DNA of 64,000 bases from Apostichopus japonicus (Eukaryota > Echinodermata > Holothuroidea > Aspidochirotida > Stichopodidae). The position numbers and the translations under genes are program-made. Shown piece by piece: positions 37,201 to 47,293 of the stretch (the first letter of the stretch is position 1; each line of letters begins with the position of its first letter). The DNA is taken from assembly GCF_037975245.1 (NCBI RefSeq), contig NC_092572.1:14140269-14204268 (forward strand), given 5' to 3'. The notes under the pieces are model-generated. The model saw only the letters and a list, made by a program, of their open reading frames with translations, was not told where the DNA came from and did no database searches.

Positions 37201-39842
37201 CAAAGTCAGGTAAGATACAACCAACTTATTTTCTGATGTTCTGATCTTTAAACAAATTAGTTGGATGTGGCTTCAGGTTCAGTCTGTTGTGCAACCATAT
37301 GCAAAGTGTGACATTGACATTTTATTACCAACTTAACGCTCTGATAATAGCTTGTAGCAATGTTCCAGTTGAAGCTTTCTTTTTTAGATTATATAATGTA
37401 TCGCTCTGTTACAATGTCCATATCATCATTTAAAACAAATCATACACTTTAATACGATCTTAGTAAGATCTTTTAATCACATTGCAAATTTAGTCAAATT
37501 CGGTTCATAATCTCATATTTGGAATGAGCATATGACAGTGGAATGTAAAGTTTTTAGTGTTTGTAATATTTATAATCGTGTAGATATAACAATTGATTTC
37601 TGCAGATACAGTTTATTGTGTTCATGAACATTTGGCATACGGTACTGTCCGTACTCTACTGGGAAAGGACTATGGAAGAAACATGGTACAGGGAGAACTA
37701 AATGGAGGAGTCGCACCTTACTATTTCTTCCGATTTGCTCTTTGCGTCGTTCGTGGAATCAAGTTTCTGCACCAATATCACTGGATCCATCCTGGACTAT
37801 GTATTGACAAGTTATTGCTTACGGCGAATAATAATTCCTGTAAATTGTACAACTTTTGCCATTCAGCGGTCAAAGATCTCGAACCGAGAGCAGATGTAAG
37901 CCCGTTTTTTGTTGCTGGCATTTTAATATATCATCACTTATTGTGTAGTACAGTTATCTATATCTCCCGATACATTTCGTAGCACATTCCGTTTTAAGCG
38001 CACACTTACCTACATGCTGGCTGGTTGTCTGTATCGAGTATTTCAATGCTGGCCGTTACACATCAGTTATTACGATGACGAAGCACTTTACGAAAATGAT
38101 GGGACGGTCGTAAACGGAACATTGCCTTGAATTAGTCTAAGGAAACGGATGCATCGAGTACTAGTTATGTTTCAATCGAAATATTTAATGGACGATGACT
38201 TGATACCCTTATGTTGTTGGCCTGAATATTAATAGTATACAAATTGTTGATAAACTAATTAATACATGATTATGAAACTTTGCATAAACAACTGAGCACC
38301 CTCCAATGAAACTGAATACTATTTTTGTTTAAATATGATCATACAAAAACCACGAGGACATCAAATGTTATGCATTTCAGTTGAGAATTGTTAAATAGAT
38401 ACAGCTTGAACTAACAACAGTACATTAAAGTATCATAACATAAAGTAAATTACAGTATACCTAACAAAGCAGTTGACAAGAAAGTAGATTATTTAGTTAG
38501 AATAAGTACTTCAACCAAAAGCAAGAATATACATTTGTTTGCTAAGCAACCGGAGATTTTGACTATACGACACCTTTCCAGTTCAAAAGAGCAGAAAAAA
38601 CTTACGTGGTTAAATAATACTAATAATTCACTGTTGCAATTAATTTCCATTGTCTGATTTCTTTGCTTCTTCTATTGTGTCATAGGTTTCTACTTCCTTC
38701 GTTCCGTTGTATTTTCCCCCGGAACACATCGGGAAGAGAGTGTATACAAAGAAAAGTGATGTTTGGGCTGTGGGAGTTGTGGTATGGGAAATATTCTCAT
38801 ATGGTAGGTTAACGGCTCTACCGGTAATTCCTATTCATTGGCATAAGCTCTACATATCTTCGTGTTTTCTTTATTTTGCCAAGAACCTGTTTAAAAAAGT
38901 TAATACATTGCAATGATCGATTGCAATTATATAATACCATGATTAGACGTGATTGACGTGATATTGACGTGATTGTTTCAGTTGCATACTGTAAGTGAAA
39001 AAAAAAATGTCCTTCAATATTGTATGGATTTAAGAAATATATGCAATTAGAATGAGCTTATGTTTATTCACGTTGTATTCTCCACAGGAGTTCTGCCGCC
39101 CACCCATGCTGATGTTCGTTCTCGTGTTGATGTGTGTAGGAATCTGAAGAAGCCAAGCAGATGTCCAGACAAAATGTTAGATTTAAATTAAAACGGTGGT
39201 TAAACTGTTTATTTCATTAAACAACTTATAAATTAATCAGTTTTCCATCTTCAAGGAATTGCTTGTTTATTACTCTAGAATAGAATTTAACACCTTTCTG
39301 TAGACCATCAGCTCCAAACTATCTCACTTTCAAGTATTAACGTAGCTATATGTATAGCCTTATCGAGATGGCTTAACAAAATGAGATTAGTATATATATA
39401 TATATAATAAAAAAATGTGTAAATTAGTATAATATGTAATTGCTCCATTTATAGATACTCCGCAGCCAGTGAATGTTGGCACTTTAACATAAACTTGCGT
39501 CCAAACCTTGAGAGGTTGGAAGAGTGCTTGGAGGAGGCTTTCGATGATCACCAGAAAATCCATAGTAATGAAGTAAGCGGAATTATGTACGCATTTCAAT
39601 GAATTAAGTTACCGGAGGTGAATATTATCAATGACGAATCTGAACCATTTGTACTTTCGGGTTTCTCTTATGTTATCGGATTTAGTTTGTATATAATTTA
39701 AAAACGTTCTATTTACCATTGTCATGATTGTAAAATTGTCATTATTTTCCATTTGAAACAGGCTTTCTATGATATACCACAAGTGGAAGTCGAAGGTGGA
39801 TACAAATGTTATGACAATGTTTACGATCGTCAAATCTTATAG
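31134..39842 (+). CDS. Ig-domain receptor tyrosine pseudokinase (gene 1, full span)
   Basis: Thirteen exons join to 2340 bases (779 residues plus stop) with no lesion. Order: signal peptide (1-24), four Ig domains (about 25-131, 132-227, 228-332, 333-432), membrane span (about 440-458), kinase-like domain (about 480-740) and a short tail. The C-lobe is clearly tyrosine-kinase-like (PPE..., [20 protein letters not shown]...LRPNLE), but the active site is lost. The VAIK lysine is Ser510, HRDLAARN reads HPGLCIDK from residue 610, DFG reads NFC at 631-633, and the glycine loop is degraded. It should bind a ligand outside the cell and act inside as a scaffold or by pairing with an active kinase (inference). 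All junctions through the first kinase exons are phase 1. The next gene, 47215-57805, shares the ectodomain. The introns hold nothing recognised. Confidence 0.85.
31698..32018 (+). CDS. Gene 1 exon 2: Ig domain 1 (V-like)
   Basis: The acceptor is CTACCAG and the donor CAAG/GTATGT, phase 1 to 1. It shows the core Trp (VVWKQ) and the DAGSYSC motif of strand F. The strand-B cysteine expected in IxCxF is phenylalanine (IEFVF), while two extra cysteines (CRTFC) sit just upstream. The canonical disulfide is therefore absent or rearranged. Confidence 0.8.
32508..32795 (+). CDS. Gene 1 exon 3: Ig domain 2
   Basis: Flanked by TACACAG and CTTAC/GTAAGT, phase 1 to 1. It has CCVTF, ISW, a CSN segment, RRSYHGK and KCLIRN. 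The same landmarks are found in exon 3 of gene 2, which identifies the two as direct counterparts. Confidence 0.85.
33659..33973 (+). CDS. Gene 1 exon 4: Ig domain 3
   Basis: Flanked by GTTACAG and CCGT/GTAAGT, phase 1 to 1. It shows INLTC in strand B and FRCLSC in strand F. The core tryptophan position carries Leu-Gln (FILQQ), as in the matching domain of gene 2. It contains several N-glycosylation sequons (NLT, NMS, NIT). Confidence 0.85.
34227..34526 (+). CDS. Gene 1 exon 5: Ig domain 4
   Basis: Flanked by GAATAG and GGAG/GTGAGT, phase 1 to 1. An I-set-like pattern is visible: [22 protein letters not shown] instead of a Trp, WEF and EEFRCIAQ. Confidence 0.85.
34859..34942 (+). CDS. Gene 1 exon 6: transmembrane segment
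   Basis: A short exon between TTCAAAG and AAGA/GTGAGT encodes a short acidic-polar spacer, then about 19 hydrophobic residues ([17 protein letters not shown]), followed by lysine. This gives a type I topology. It joins in phase 1 directly to the exon at 36520. Confidence 0.85.
36520..36678 (+). CDS. Gene 1 exon 7: juxtamembrane and kinase N-lobe
   Basis: The acceptor is TCATTTCAG and the donor GGAG/GTAACC. It encodes a degraded glycine loop ([12 protein letters not shown]) and strand b3 as TKVILSTA, where a kinase would have VA(I/V)K, so the ATP-anchoring lysine is serine. Only one reading frame is open and it fits phase 1. Confidence 0.8.
37105..37209 (+). CDS. Gene 1 exon 8: kinase N-lobe, helix C to strand b4
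   Basis: It encodes [20 protein letters not shown] and then [10 protein letters not shown] chose the acceptor TATAAG at 37104 because the nearer ATTACAG at 37111 breaks the frame and because the dead copy uses the same boundary (TTTTAG/AC TAT AGC). The donor is TCAG/GTAAGA. Confidence 0.8.
37606..37895 (+). CDS. Gene 1 exon 9: kinase hinge to activation segment
   Basis: It covers hinge ([14 protein letters not shown]), helix E ([13 protein letters not shown]), the catalytic loop as [11 protein letters not shown] and the DFG site as LYNFCHS. Both the catalytic aspartate and the metal-binding residues are missing. It ends in phase 0 at GAT/GTAAGC. Confidence 0.85.
38686..38803 (+). CDS. Gene 1 exon 10: kinase C-lobe
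   Basis: It encodes [18 protein letters not shown] followed by [13 protein letters not shown], the APE and helix F region typical of receptor tyrosine kinases. The acceptor is CATAG and the donor ATG/GTAGGT. The structural core is kept although catalysis is lost. Confidence 0.9.
39088..39175 (+). CDS. Gene 1 exon 11: kinase helix G region
   Basis: It begins [10 protein letters not shown] and ends RCPDK. The donor AAAAT/GTTAGA is weak, but it restores the frame exactly to the next exon, giving [14 protein letters not shown], which matches the RTK pattern CP..LY.LM..CW. Confidence 0.75.
39455..39572 (+). CDS. Gene 1 exon 12: end of kinase domain
   Basis: It encodes [25 protein letters not shown], the helix H/I end of a tyrosine-kinase fold with the RP dipeptide kept. 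The acceptor is TTATAG and the donor GAA/GTAAGC, phase 0. Confidence 0.85.
39762..39842 (+). CDS. Gene 1 exon 13: tyrosine-rich tail and stop
   Basis: The acceptor is GAAACAG. The 26-residue tail has four tyrosines, in YDIP, YKCY, YDNV and VYDR contexts. YDNV matches a YxN Grb2-type SH2 site and YDIP an YxxP-type site, so the dead kinase could be a substrate and docking platform (inference). It ends with TAG. Confidence 0.8.
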   Translation, partial: AFYDIPQVEVEGGYKCYDNVYDRQIL

Positions 39843-41250
39843 CTGAAAACTACTTTGCTTTGCTTTGGAACCGCAGCGCGGCATTTGCCCGTCGTTTTTA
39901 ACTCTTACATTGCTTGTTAAAAAATTTAACGATTTAATATTTGTATCCTAATATTGTAAGATACCTAGATTAGACATATCCTAAGAATTTTGTATCTTAT
40001 CACCTGTTTATGTCACCGTTATTAATGCATTACCATTTCCATGTTTGTTTTTACATAGATATGCAAAAAGTACTTTTTCTATGTTTTAATTTGATAAGAT
40101 TAACAATTCAAAGTAGCTTGAATATTAAAACTAACATCTTAACCAACTACAGTATCAAAGTGTAAGCATTAGGTTAATAAAATGGCTCTTCTTATAACGC
40201 GTAAAATAAAATACAGCTATAATAATATCTACTTAAAAAACTGATGACTTTTATTGTTAAATTTATTATGAATTTTATTCTATCATGTTTATATTTTAAT
40301 TAAACCATCATTTTTTAACTTAATATAAACAGAGCTTTCATGCAAAAGGAAAGTTTTCGTCACACATTGGTTATAGTCATTTTAAATTAGTGAATGGCTT
40401 AAAAGTGGTAGATATATCTTTTTTGGGAAGCAAAAATCGAGGTGTGAGATATGCTAAGAATGTGAGCGACTGTAATGAGAGAGATCCCACAACTAAATCA
40501 ACGAAGCTCGTCCAAGAAAATCACTTTATAATAATACTTGTCTGAAGGAAATCTTTGATACAAGGCAATTTTATACTGGATTCATCAATAGAGTGGATTT
40601 TGAAAGGTAAAATGTGAACGGAAACGTGACAAATACCAAAACTTTGAAGAATATGTACACTAAGTTATTTGAAAGTTCATGAAAAAAAGCTATAATTATA
40701 AATATTAATTATAAAACAGTTCAATGATTTATGCTTGCTGAGAGAAATCGATTGAAACCCTTGCAAAGTTTGGTTTGTATATTGAAGTTAAAGATTGCTG
40801 TTAACGGCATGTATAAAGAGATATGGAACATTTTGTCAGTTCTTGAACTTATCTTTTATAGCGTTTTAGTTTTAATATACTTGTGTATTTTATAAAACAT
40901 TACGATGCTTTTTCAATTGAAAAGAAACTGTATTAAAACCTTTGAAAAAGTTGTGTTCGTGATGTTCATTCAAAATTGTTCCTTATAATATGTCTACGTA
41001 TAAGAACTTCCCGTATTTTAGCTCTGTCTAATTAAAGAAAACTTGTATCGATAAGCCCATTAAAGGTAGTGGTTGAATGATTCCGACATCTAATTATACT
41101 GTTTAGCGTTGTGCTTTTTAGCTCTATTGCGTTTAATAAATAAAACACAAACTTTTAATTGAATTTTCAATACTTACAGATGTGCTTAACTATCATGTGT
41201 ATAAGAAGCATTTGCATTCACATTGCTAACGGACTGTAAAATCTCCGTCA
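39843..41250. other. Gene 1 3' flank, nothing further recognised
   Basis: The first few hundred bases are probably 3' UTR. No other coding or repeat feature was seen. Confidence 0.4.
40176..40181 (+). terminator. Possible polyadenylation signal of gene 1
   Basis: AATAAA lies 334 bases after the stop codon. Such hexamers are common by chance in this AT-rich sequence, so this is only a candidate. Confidence 0.3.
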
Positions 41251-41420
41251 TGTCTCCACCCCCCTTCTCCACCCCTCCCCTCCAATCCTCTAACACTTCC
41301 CAACCGTCCCACCATTTTCCATCCACAAATTAAATAGTTACCTACTTTCAATTTCGATACAATCATCTCACGCATTTGCCAAGCAGTGAATATCTCCATG
41401 TATTCGAAATCGTTGTACTC
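41250..41420 (+). repeat. Dispersed repeat B copy
   Basis: It shares the pyrimidine-rich CCACCC stretch, the AAATTAAATAGT box and a CGCATTTGCCAAGCA segment (GCATTAGCAA-like) with 2590-2850 and 23380-23660. Confidence 0.5.
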
Positions 41421-41529
41421 TGATTTACAGTAGTTATTGTAATCTCTGTGTGAATCAGCTGGCACCATCCTATAACTATGAATTTGTGCTCGCAGTCACG
41501 TTTTAATAACGCCTTCGTCAACCAAAGAT

Positions 41530-41880
41530 CGAAGAACGTATAGTTCTAAGGGTATATGAAACCAACACGAATTATTCTATCAGAGGCGATATATTCAGTT
41601 TAATATGTGAGTATCACATATTCAAACATGATGGATCATTTAAATGCATTATTCAAGCAAAGATCGTTCTTTTCTTATCCATCAATTACAGCTACCCGGA
41701 AACAATTACAACATTCATCGTACTTGCATGCGTTAACGCCACCTGAACCGTCAAATATTTATTAGTGCATTGTACATTTTCATTAAGTGTCTTAAACTTT
41801 CCTTTGTTTAGTGGATGTTAAAATTTAGTTTACCTCCTGTTGCTCTTTATGGACTGGCTTTCCCTTAACTTTCAACACAG
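41530..41880 (-). repeat. Inverted duplicate of 27235-27590
   Basis: Read in reverse complement, it aligns with 27235-27590 over about 350 bases. It ends immediately before the foldback element at 41887. Confidence 0.75.
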
Positions 41881-41886
41881 AGACAG

Positions 41887-42188
41887 CCGATTCACACAGA
41901 GATTACAGTAACTACTGTAAATCGTAAAATTTTGTACCACAGTAAATACTGGACTGTGCTGACAAATCTAATAAATCGGTAGCATGTGTTATTAGGTTTA
42001 CAGTAATAACTGAGGATGTGTGTAATCCCAACTAAACCTAACAACTGGATTTGTTGGAATTACTCATATCCTCATTTCATACTGTAATCATAATAGCACA
42101 TGCTATCGATGTATAACACGATCCAGTGTTTACTTTGGTACAACATTTTGAGATTTACAGTAGTGACTGTGTTCTGTGTGTGTATCGG
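41887..42188. mobile_element. About 300-base foldback element (MITE-like)
   Basis: The two halves are inverted copies over about 140 bases each. Left begins CCGATTCACACAGA and right ends in the complement of CCGATACACACACAGA. Shared internal blocks are ACTACTGTAAATC, TTTTGTACCA and TAGCATGTG. There is no coding sequence. It sits between segments homologous to 27235-27590 and 27835-28060, so it marks an insertion or rearrangement point. A half copy occurs at 60373-60512. Confidence 0.75.
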
Positions 42189-42189
42189 G

Positions 42190-42400
42190 TGATGGTGCGG
42201 CCGTGCGACCCAGAATGTACTTTAGAAATTTGATTGACAAGGTTATAGACGCATTAAGTTTCATGACAATGAGGAAGTGTGACATAATTTACTATCACGG
42301 TAAGTTATAGTTACCTCTAATGAAAGTGAAATCAACATATGTTGCTATGCTCTTGTCAAAATAGTGAGAGGCTAGGTATAAAAATCGGTTTCATCCTGCA
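42190..42400 (+). repeat. Direct duplicate of 27835-28060
   Basis: See the matching blocks TGCGACCCAGAATG and TTTCATGACAATGAGGAAGTG. Confidence 0.85.
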
Positions 42401-42659
42401 AATAGGGATTTTCAATGATGTATAACAATTATTTCCGCCACACGTTTATCACGGAAACATCTTTACACTATAACTATACATTTGATTAACAGCTCAATGC
42501 AATGGACGTTGTCAGGCCAACAGCTGTATTAGAACAATTCATTGTACCTATATACTATCTTTATGTATGTTTATAGATATTATCTAATGTTAACTTATAT
42601 TTGTAGTCAATCATAAACTCATAGTAATTTTTAAAACACACAACATGTATTTGACAAGT

Positions 42660-43080
42660 TTCTGATCGAAAATCCTAATTAGGCATCGAAACGAATTGAA
42701 ATAACATTGACATTTTTGTTTTATAATTTTAAAGAGACGACCTGGGACATCTAGATGTTAGTGGTACAAACCCTCAACATATTAATCCTAGTGCGTTAAA
42801 AAAAATAGCAAGGAAACGGGCACAAACCAACATGTCAAACTATAGTTTGAGTTGGAGAAAAAAGATATGACGTAATATTTGTTAATGCCAATTTTAAGGA
42901 CATATTGTCATATGTCTAATGGTAAATTTAGGATTTTTGATGGACTTTCTATTTTTGAGTCAGTCCATACCTCCTCGAGGTTTCCTGTTAGTAGCTTCGA
43001 AAGTTCAACCCCGGAAATTTATGTGTTTAATCGAGGGCTAATAAAGTTACACGGTTATGCGTTTTCATCATTATGACTGC
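42660..43080 (+). repeat. Third copy of the receptor 5'-flank segment
   Basis: TCCTAATTAGGCATCGAAACGAA matches 24195-24220 (TCCTAATTAGGTATCGAAACAAA). The later GAGTCAGTCCATACC..CTCG.G matches 30327-30350 upstream of gene 1. No receptor exon follows, so this is an orphan flank. Confidence 0.65.
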
Positions 43081-44330
43081 GCGGCTTTTCTCATAAAATG
43101 AGTGGGATCCACTTCTATTTTTATATTTGTCAATTTTTACCGTTTTTTTTTGGATGCGTTTGTTAACATCCCTTATGTGTGTTCAATTTAAAATGGTAAA
43201 GAAAAATAAGATATAACGATAAAATAAAAATGTCCTTAATTAAATTTGTTAATACCAATCCGTGTACCGTCAACGGTTATTACCGATAACAAATACAAAA
43301 TATTCAGATAAGACCACTTACTAAAATGATATGTTTCACGAAAAGTCGAGTGCTCAAAACAAGTATTAACCTTTATTGAGAGAACTTTGCCGACCTGTAA
43401 ACTACGTAAACGACCAATCAGATTATATATTTACGACACTATTTTTTCAAGCATGAAATATGAAAAGTGATCCGAGATCGGATGGACTAGCAAGAAAGTT
43501 TTATCTACCGCTCTGGTGATTGTTAAACTAGATGAGTGGGTCGTTCTCAAAAGCGCTTGAAAAAAGTTACTCTCCTACAGCGAAATATTTAGCTCGATAA
43601 CTATTCTACCTACTACATGTGTGTAACCTGCGCATTATAACTTCATCGAATTTGGTTTCGAGTTGCTTGTCAAGTTCTGCCAATACCTTAATACTTGCTA
43701 TGCTAAATTATGTGGGTGATCTCCAACCGTATCCCGTAAACAGCAAAAGTGAGCTGCACAATATATAAGGTTCATATGAGAATCGCTGGATTTTGTAAAA
43801 AAAAGAGGTGTACCCTTTACATGGTTTGAATTGACAATATGAAGACATGTGAGATGGTGGATCTTAAATTTGTAAATAAAGTATCAAAAGGATTTAAGTT
43901 GTAACAATCCAGAAGTCTCAGTTCAAATATTGTTCATGGGAGTTGCCGTCATTGCAGTTCTCCGTCACCTCGGAGTACATTCTCTTGGATACGCATGATT
44001 TATCCTCTTGTTTCCCGAAGTGGTGTTTAACAAAGTGTAATCAGTATGCTGATGATCTTCGTCTTGGAAGTTGGAGCTTGATATTCAAAGGCTTCGTGGT
44101 CGAAGCATAACATCAACATCAGGGTGGAGAATGGAAGGACACATTTGTTTATTGTAAGGGGTGGCTAGTAACTAGAAAACACAATCGGCTGGAGTTTGCT
44201 TACCTGGAAGTGACTTTATGTAATCATTATGTAATATTTCTATAATCCCGCGCGGAATACATTATCCCTTTAAGGTATTTGATTCTACATTAGAATGCAA
44301 AATTGTATTTTATATGAGCGGGCAAAATGG
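43080..44330. other. Non-coding, nothing recognised
   Basis: No open frame, RNA gene or repeat end that I can support. Confidence 0.4.
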
Positions 44331-44339
44331 ATCACGTGT

Positions 44340-45600
44340 AAAGAGGGGCTTTGTTTCCGAGCCTTTCTCGTTCAGAAGGTCCTGTTCGAGAAAGTAGTGA
44401 CAGAGTTGCCCCTACAGAATCGTCATTCCGAAAGTATTGTGTGCTGCATTGATAACGGTGCATAGTGCCTGACTTCTTTTACAAGTGTAGAGAAATCAGA
44501 TGGGGACATTTGCCTAGCACCGTTGCGTGATGAAAGTCACAGACTGAACCAGATTTCTCTTTATAATAACGTTTCAGTAACAGAGCGAACCATCCGATGA
44601 CCAAAAGATAACACATCAAAGTCATGAACTCCTTCGCTAGCAGATGAATTCATGACTAAGTTCAGGTTAATTGATGAGCAAGTGCCAACACGTGCCAGCC
44701 AGGGCGTGATTTCAGTGAAGCAGAATTAATAATGTAATGTCACGGTTACTTTTATTTCTATCCATACGAGGTAAACCCGTCATTATTATTATTTTTTGTT
44801 CTCTGGGACAAAATCAAATGTTACGGACTATTATTAGCAGAAAATGCCACAAAGTCTGAAAGTTTTGCAGACTAGCCTAGTACTCTAAAAAAAGGAATCA
44901 CTTCGGTGTGTAGAATACATTTTGAAAAATAACAACGATTTAATCGGTTTATTTAAAAACAAAATTACGGACATGCAATTTTATTCCTCAAAATAAGCTT
45001 GACGTTATATTGACTAATTTTGTTTTTGTAATACGCAACATGGGATTCCTCTACTAATGTGAGAGATATGTATTCCCCATATCCATCCACATATCCCTTT
45101 GTTAAGGAATCATGAAAACCACATCGGGACAATCTCATAATAGTAAATTTATATCATTCCTGTTCCCTTAAAGAAAATGTAAATAGACAATGACAATTCG
45201 TCATGCAGTAAGCCTACCATCTCCATCATATTACATGGTAAAACAAATGCTTGTTTAAAAAGATGATAACATCACTTCCTCGTAGCTCTGGCTATACCCG
45301 TAAAGAAGTGAATTGATGGGAGTAATAAATAAAACCAATCATAAACATTTGCTATTGTTACTAATAGACGCTATAAAACATTAAATACTCTTCTAAAGAT
45401 CACTTTCGGAAACTTGAAATGTTCAATTATTAAGCACTTTCAAGGAGATGCGAACATGTCGTTGGCGGTAAACTGTGTATTCTGTGTTGACGGACTTGGC
45501 AAGGTACTTTAAGTATATACAATTGGATATGAACTTGAACGAACAAAAAACACTATAACACACTTACAGAAGTAACTGTTCAATCAAAATATTGCTATAA
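44340..45600 (+). repeat. Third, diverged copy of the segmental duplication
   Basis: TTCAGAAGGT, GACAGAGTTGCC.CT.CAGAATCGTCATTC, CTCCTTCGCTAGCAG.TGAATTCATGACT and CTCTGGGACAAAATCAA correspond in order to 5460-5900 and 21190-21640. The match then continues into the sequence after 21871 (ATCATGAAAACC). It is clearly more diverged than copies 1 and 2. Confidence 0.7.
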
Positions 45601-47214
45601 TTGAACAATGTTAACATTAATAAATGCAAACTGTTACTGCTTTCTTATAAGCCAATTGATTGCTTTATTGCCCACGAAACCATCGTTGATACAGTAGCAT
45701 ATTATCTGTAATTAGAGGAAGTGTTTTAGGCTAACTTGTATCATTAACCATATATATTGCATAACAAAACCATTTTTTATACTCATTTCAGTTAGAGCCA
45801 GTGGTGTTATTTATATGAAGTTACTGTTTAGCTGACTGTTAAGACGGAATGCACCTTCATTCATACCGTGTTACTCCAAGAAGTAGCAGCTCGACACTAG
45901 AGCTATGGACTATGATAGCATCCTCCATAACAACAAAATGTAAACTATTGAATCAAAGTCGTTTTACATCAAAGTGATATTACGTAGAGTGAAACATCAT
46001 ATATTGGTAATACATGTAAGCATGTAATCCAGCTCTTGACAGCATCATTTTGTCAGCAACACTAAAAATTTATATTTAAACTCAAGCAAATTTATTTTTT
46101 TTAAATAAAATGATGAAGACCAGTCTAAAAAACATTTTAATTATATAAAAAAAATCAACAAAAGTAAAGGAAATAGAGCATAATTACACATAATTGTGTC
46201 ATTCCTATATGTACTGAAGACTAGGGGTTCACTTAATAGACATTTTTTAAACATGCTATTAAATAGCTGCTAAATCGCGCCCCTTAGTGGATTTGTGTGC
46301 ATAATTGGATGGTTCCATATGGTAAAACAATAGCATGGGGACGACTCATTTGCAAATGCGCCCTTTAAAACCACTGCCATAACAGTTTACCTGCCTCAGG
46401 CATATCAATAAGCTCTCGCGGTAGATCAGGGGAAATTTGAGCTTAGGAAGTGACTTTTCTACGCTCGTTTCTATTGCTAGGCTTGGCGGATTGATGACGT
46501 AACACACGCGCCAATGTTTTAGACTGATAACCTTGAGGGTTACAAAAGTGGCCAGCGACTTAAAAGTACTAAGGGCGGATTTTCAAATGTTACTCAAAGG
46601 AAGGGATATTCGTCCCCTAAGAACTATCCCCAGGACTGATATCGGGACAATACCAGTCCCTCAACCCCTCCCCGCCTTCAAGAACCTGTATACATGCTTG
46701 TATAGCGGTCGCAAAATACACGAACAACATACATATAGCATATACGTCACTGCAAACTAAGGGACACAAATGAGGCATAGTCGCTTGTATCAAGTTTGTG
46801 TTAATATTTGGGAATTTGTAACTTCCGTTTTAATATATATATTCATCCAATTTATATGAACTAGCCTGTTATTATACGTGTTATACGTTTGTACTTTGTT
46901 ATTACGTGCACTCATTTCAAGGCGCTCCTTTTTTTGTATTGTAATTTTACACGTTATTCCTGTTTTGCCTGACAGTAGTGTGTTCACTGCAATATCATCA
47001 ACGCATGCGCACTATCACATGGTGGAAACTGTATCTAATAAAGTGAGCCTAAGGCAACTGCTTTCATTATTTGTGTAAAGTTCCGTACAAATGACAACAC
47101 ACTTGATTTGATTACCGATTTATTTTCAGTTTTTATTCATAGATTGAACAGAAGGCTATAGGAGAAACTTAGGCCACAACAAATGCGGAACCGAGAAGCT
47201 GATTTATCATCAAA
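45600..47214. other. 5' flank of gene 2, no recognised feature
   Basis: It contains a less AT-rich block (about 46250-46700) that looks like an unidentified repeat. I cannot place the promoter. Confidence 0.35.
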
Positions 47215-47293
47215 ATGTCTTTAAAGTGGAGAAGAGTATATTTACTGCGCTTTGTTTTCATAATAGCAGTTGGTTCTACGCTTACGTTAGTTG
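47215..47293 (+). CDS. Gene 2 exon 1: signal peptide
   Basis: ATG, then SLKWRR and a hydrophobic core (FVFIIAVGS), with donor GTTG/GTAAGG, phase 1. The only link to the next exon crosses the LINE-bearing intron. The frame fits (G+AT). Confidence 0.75.

Noticed and set aside
37112-37209. Acceptor ATTACAG at 37111 for gene 1 exon 8
   Set aside because: It puts the exon out of frame with a stop. The upstream boundary at 37104 keeps phase 1 and is mirrored in the dead copy.
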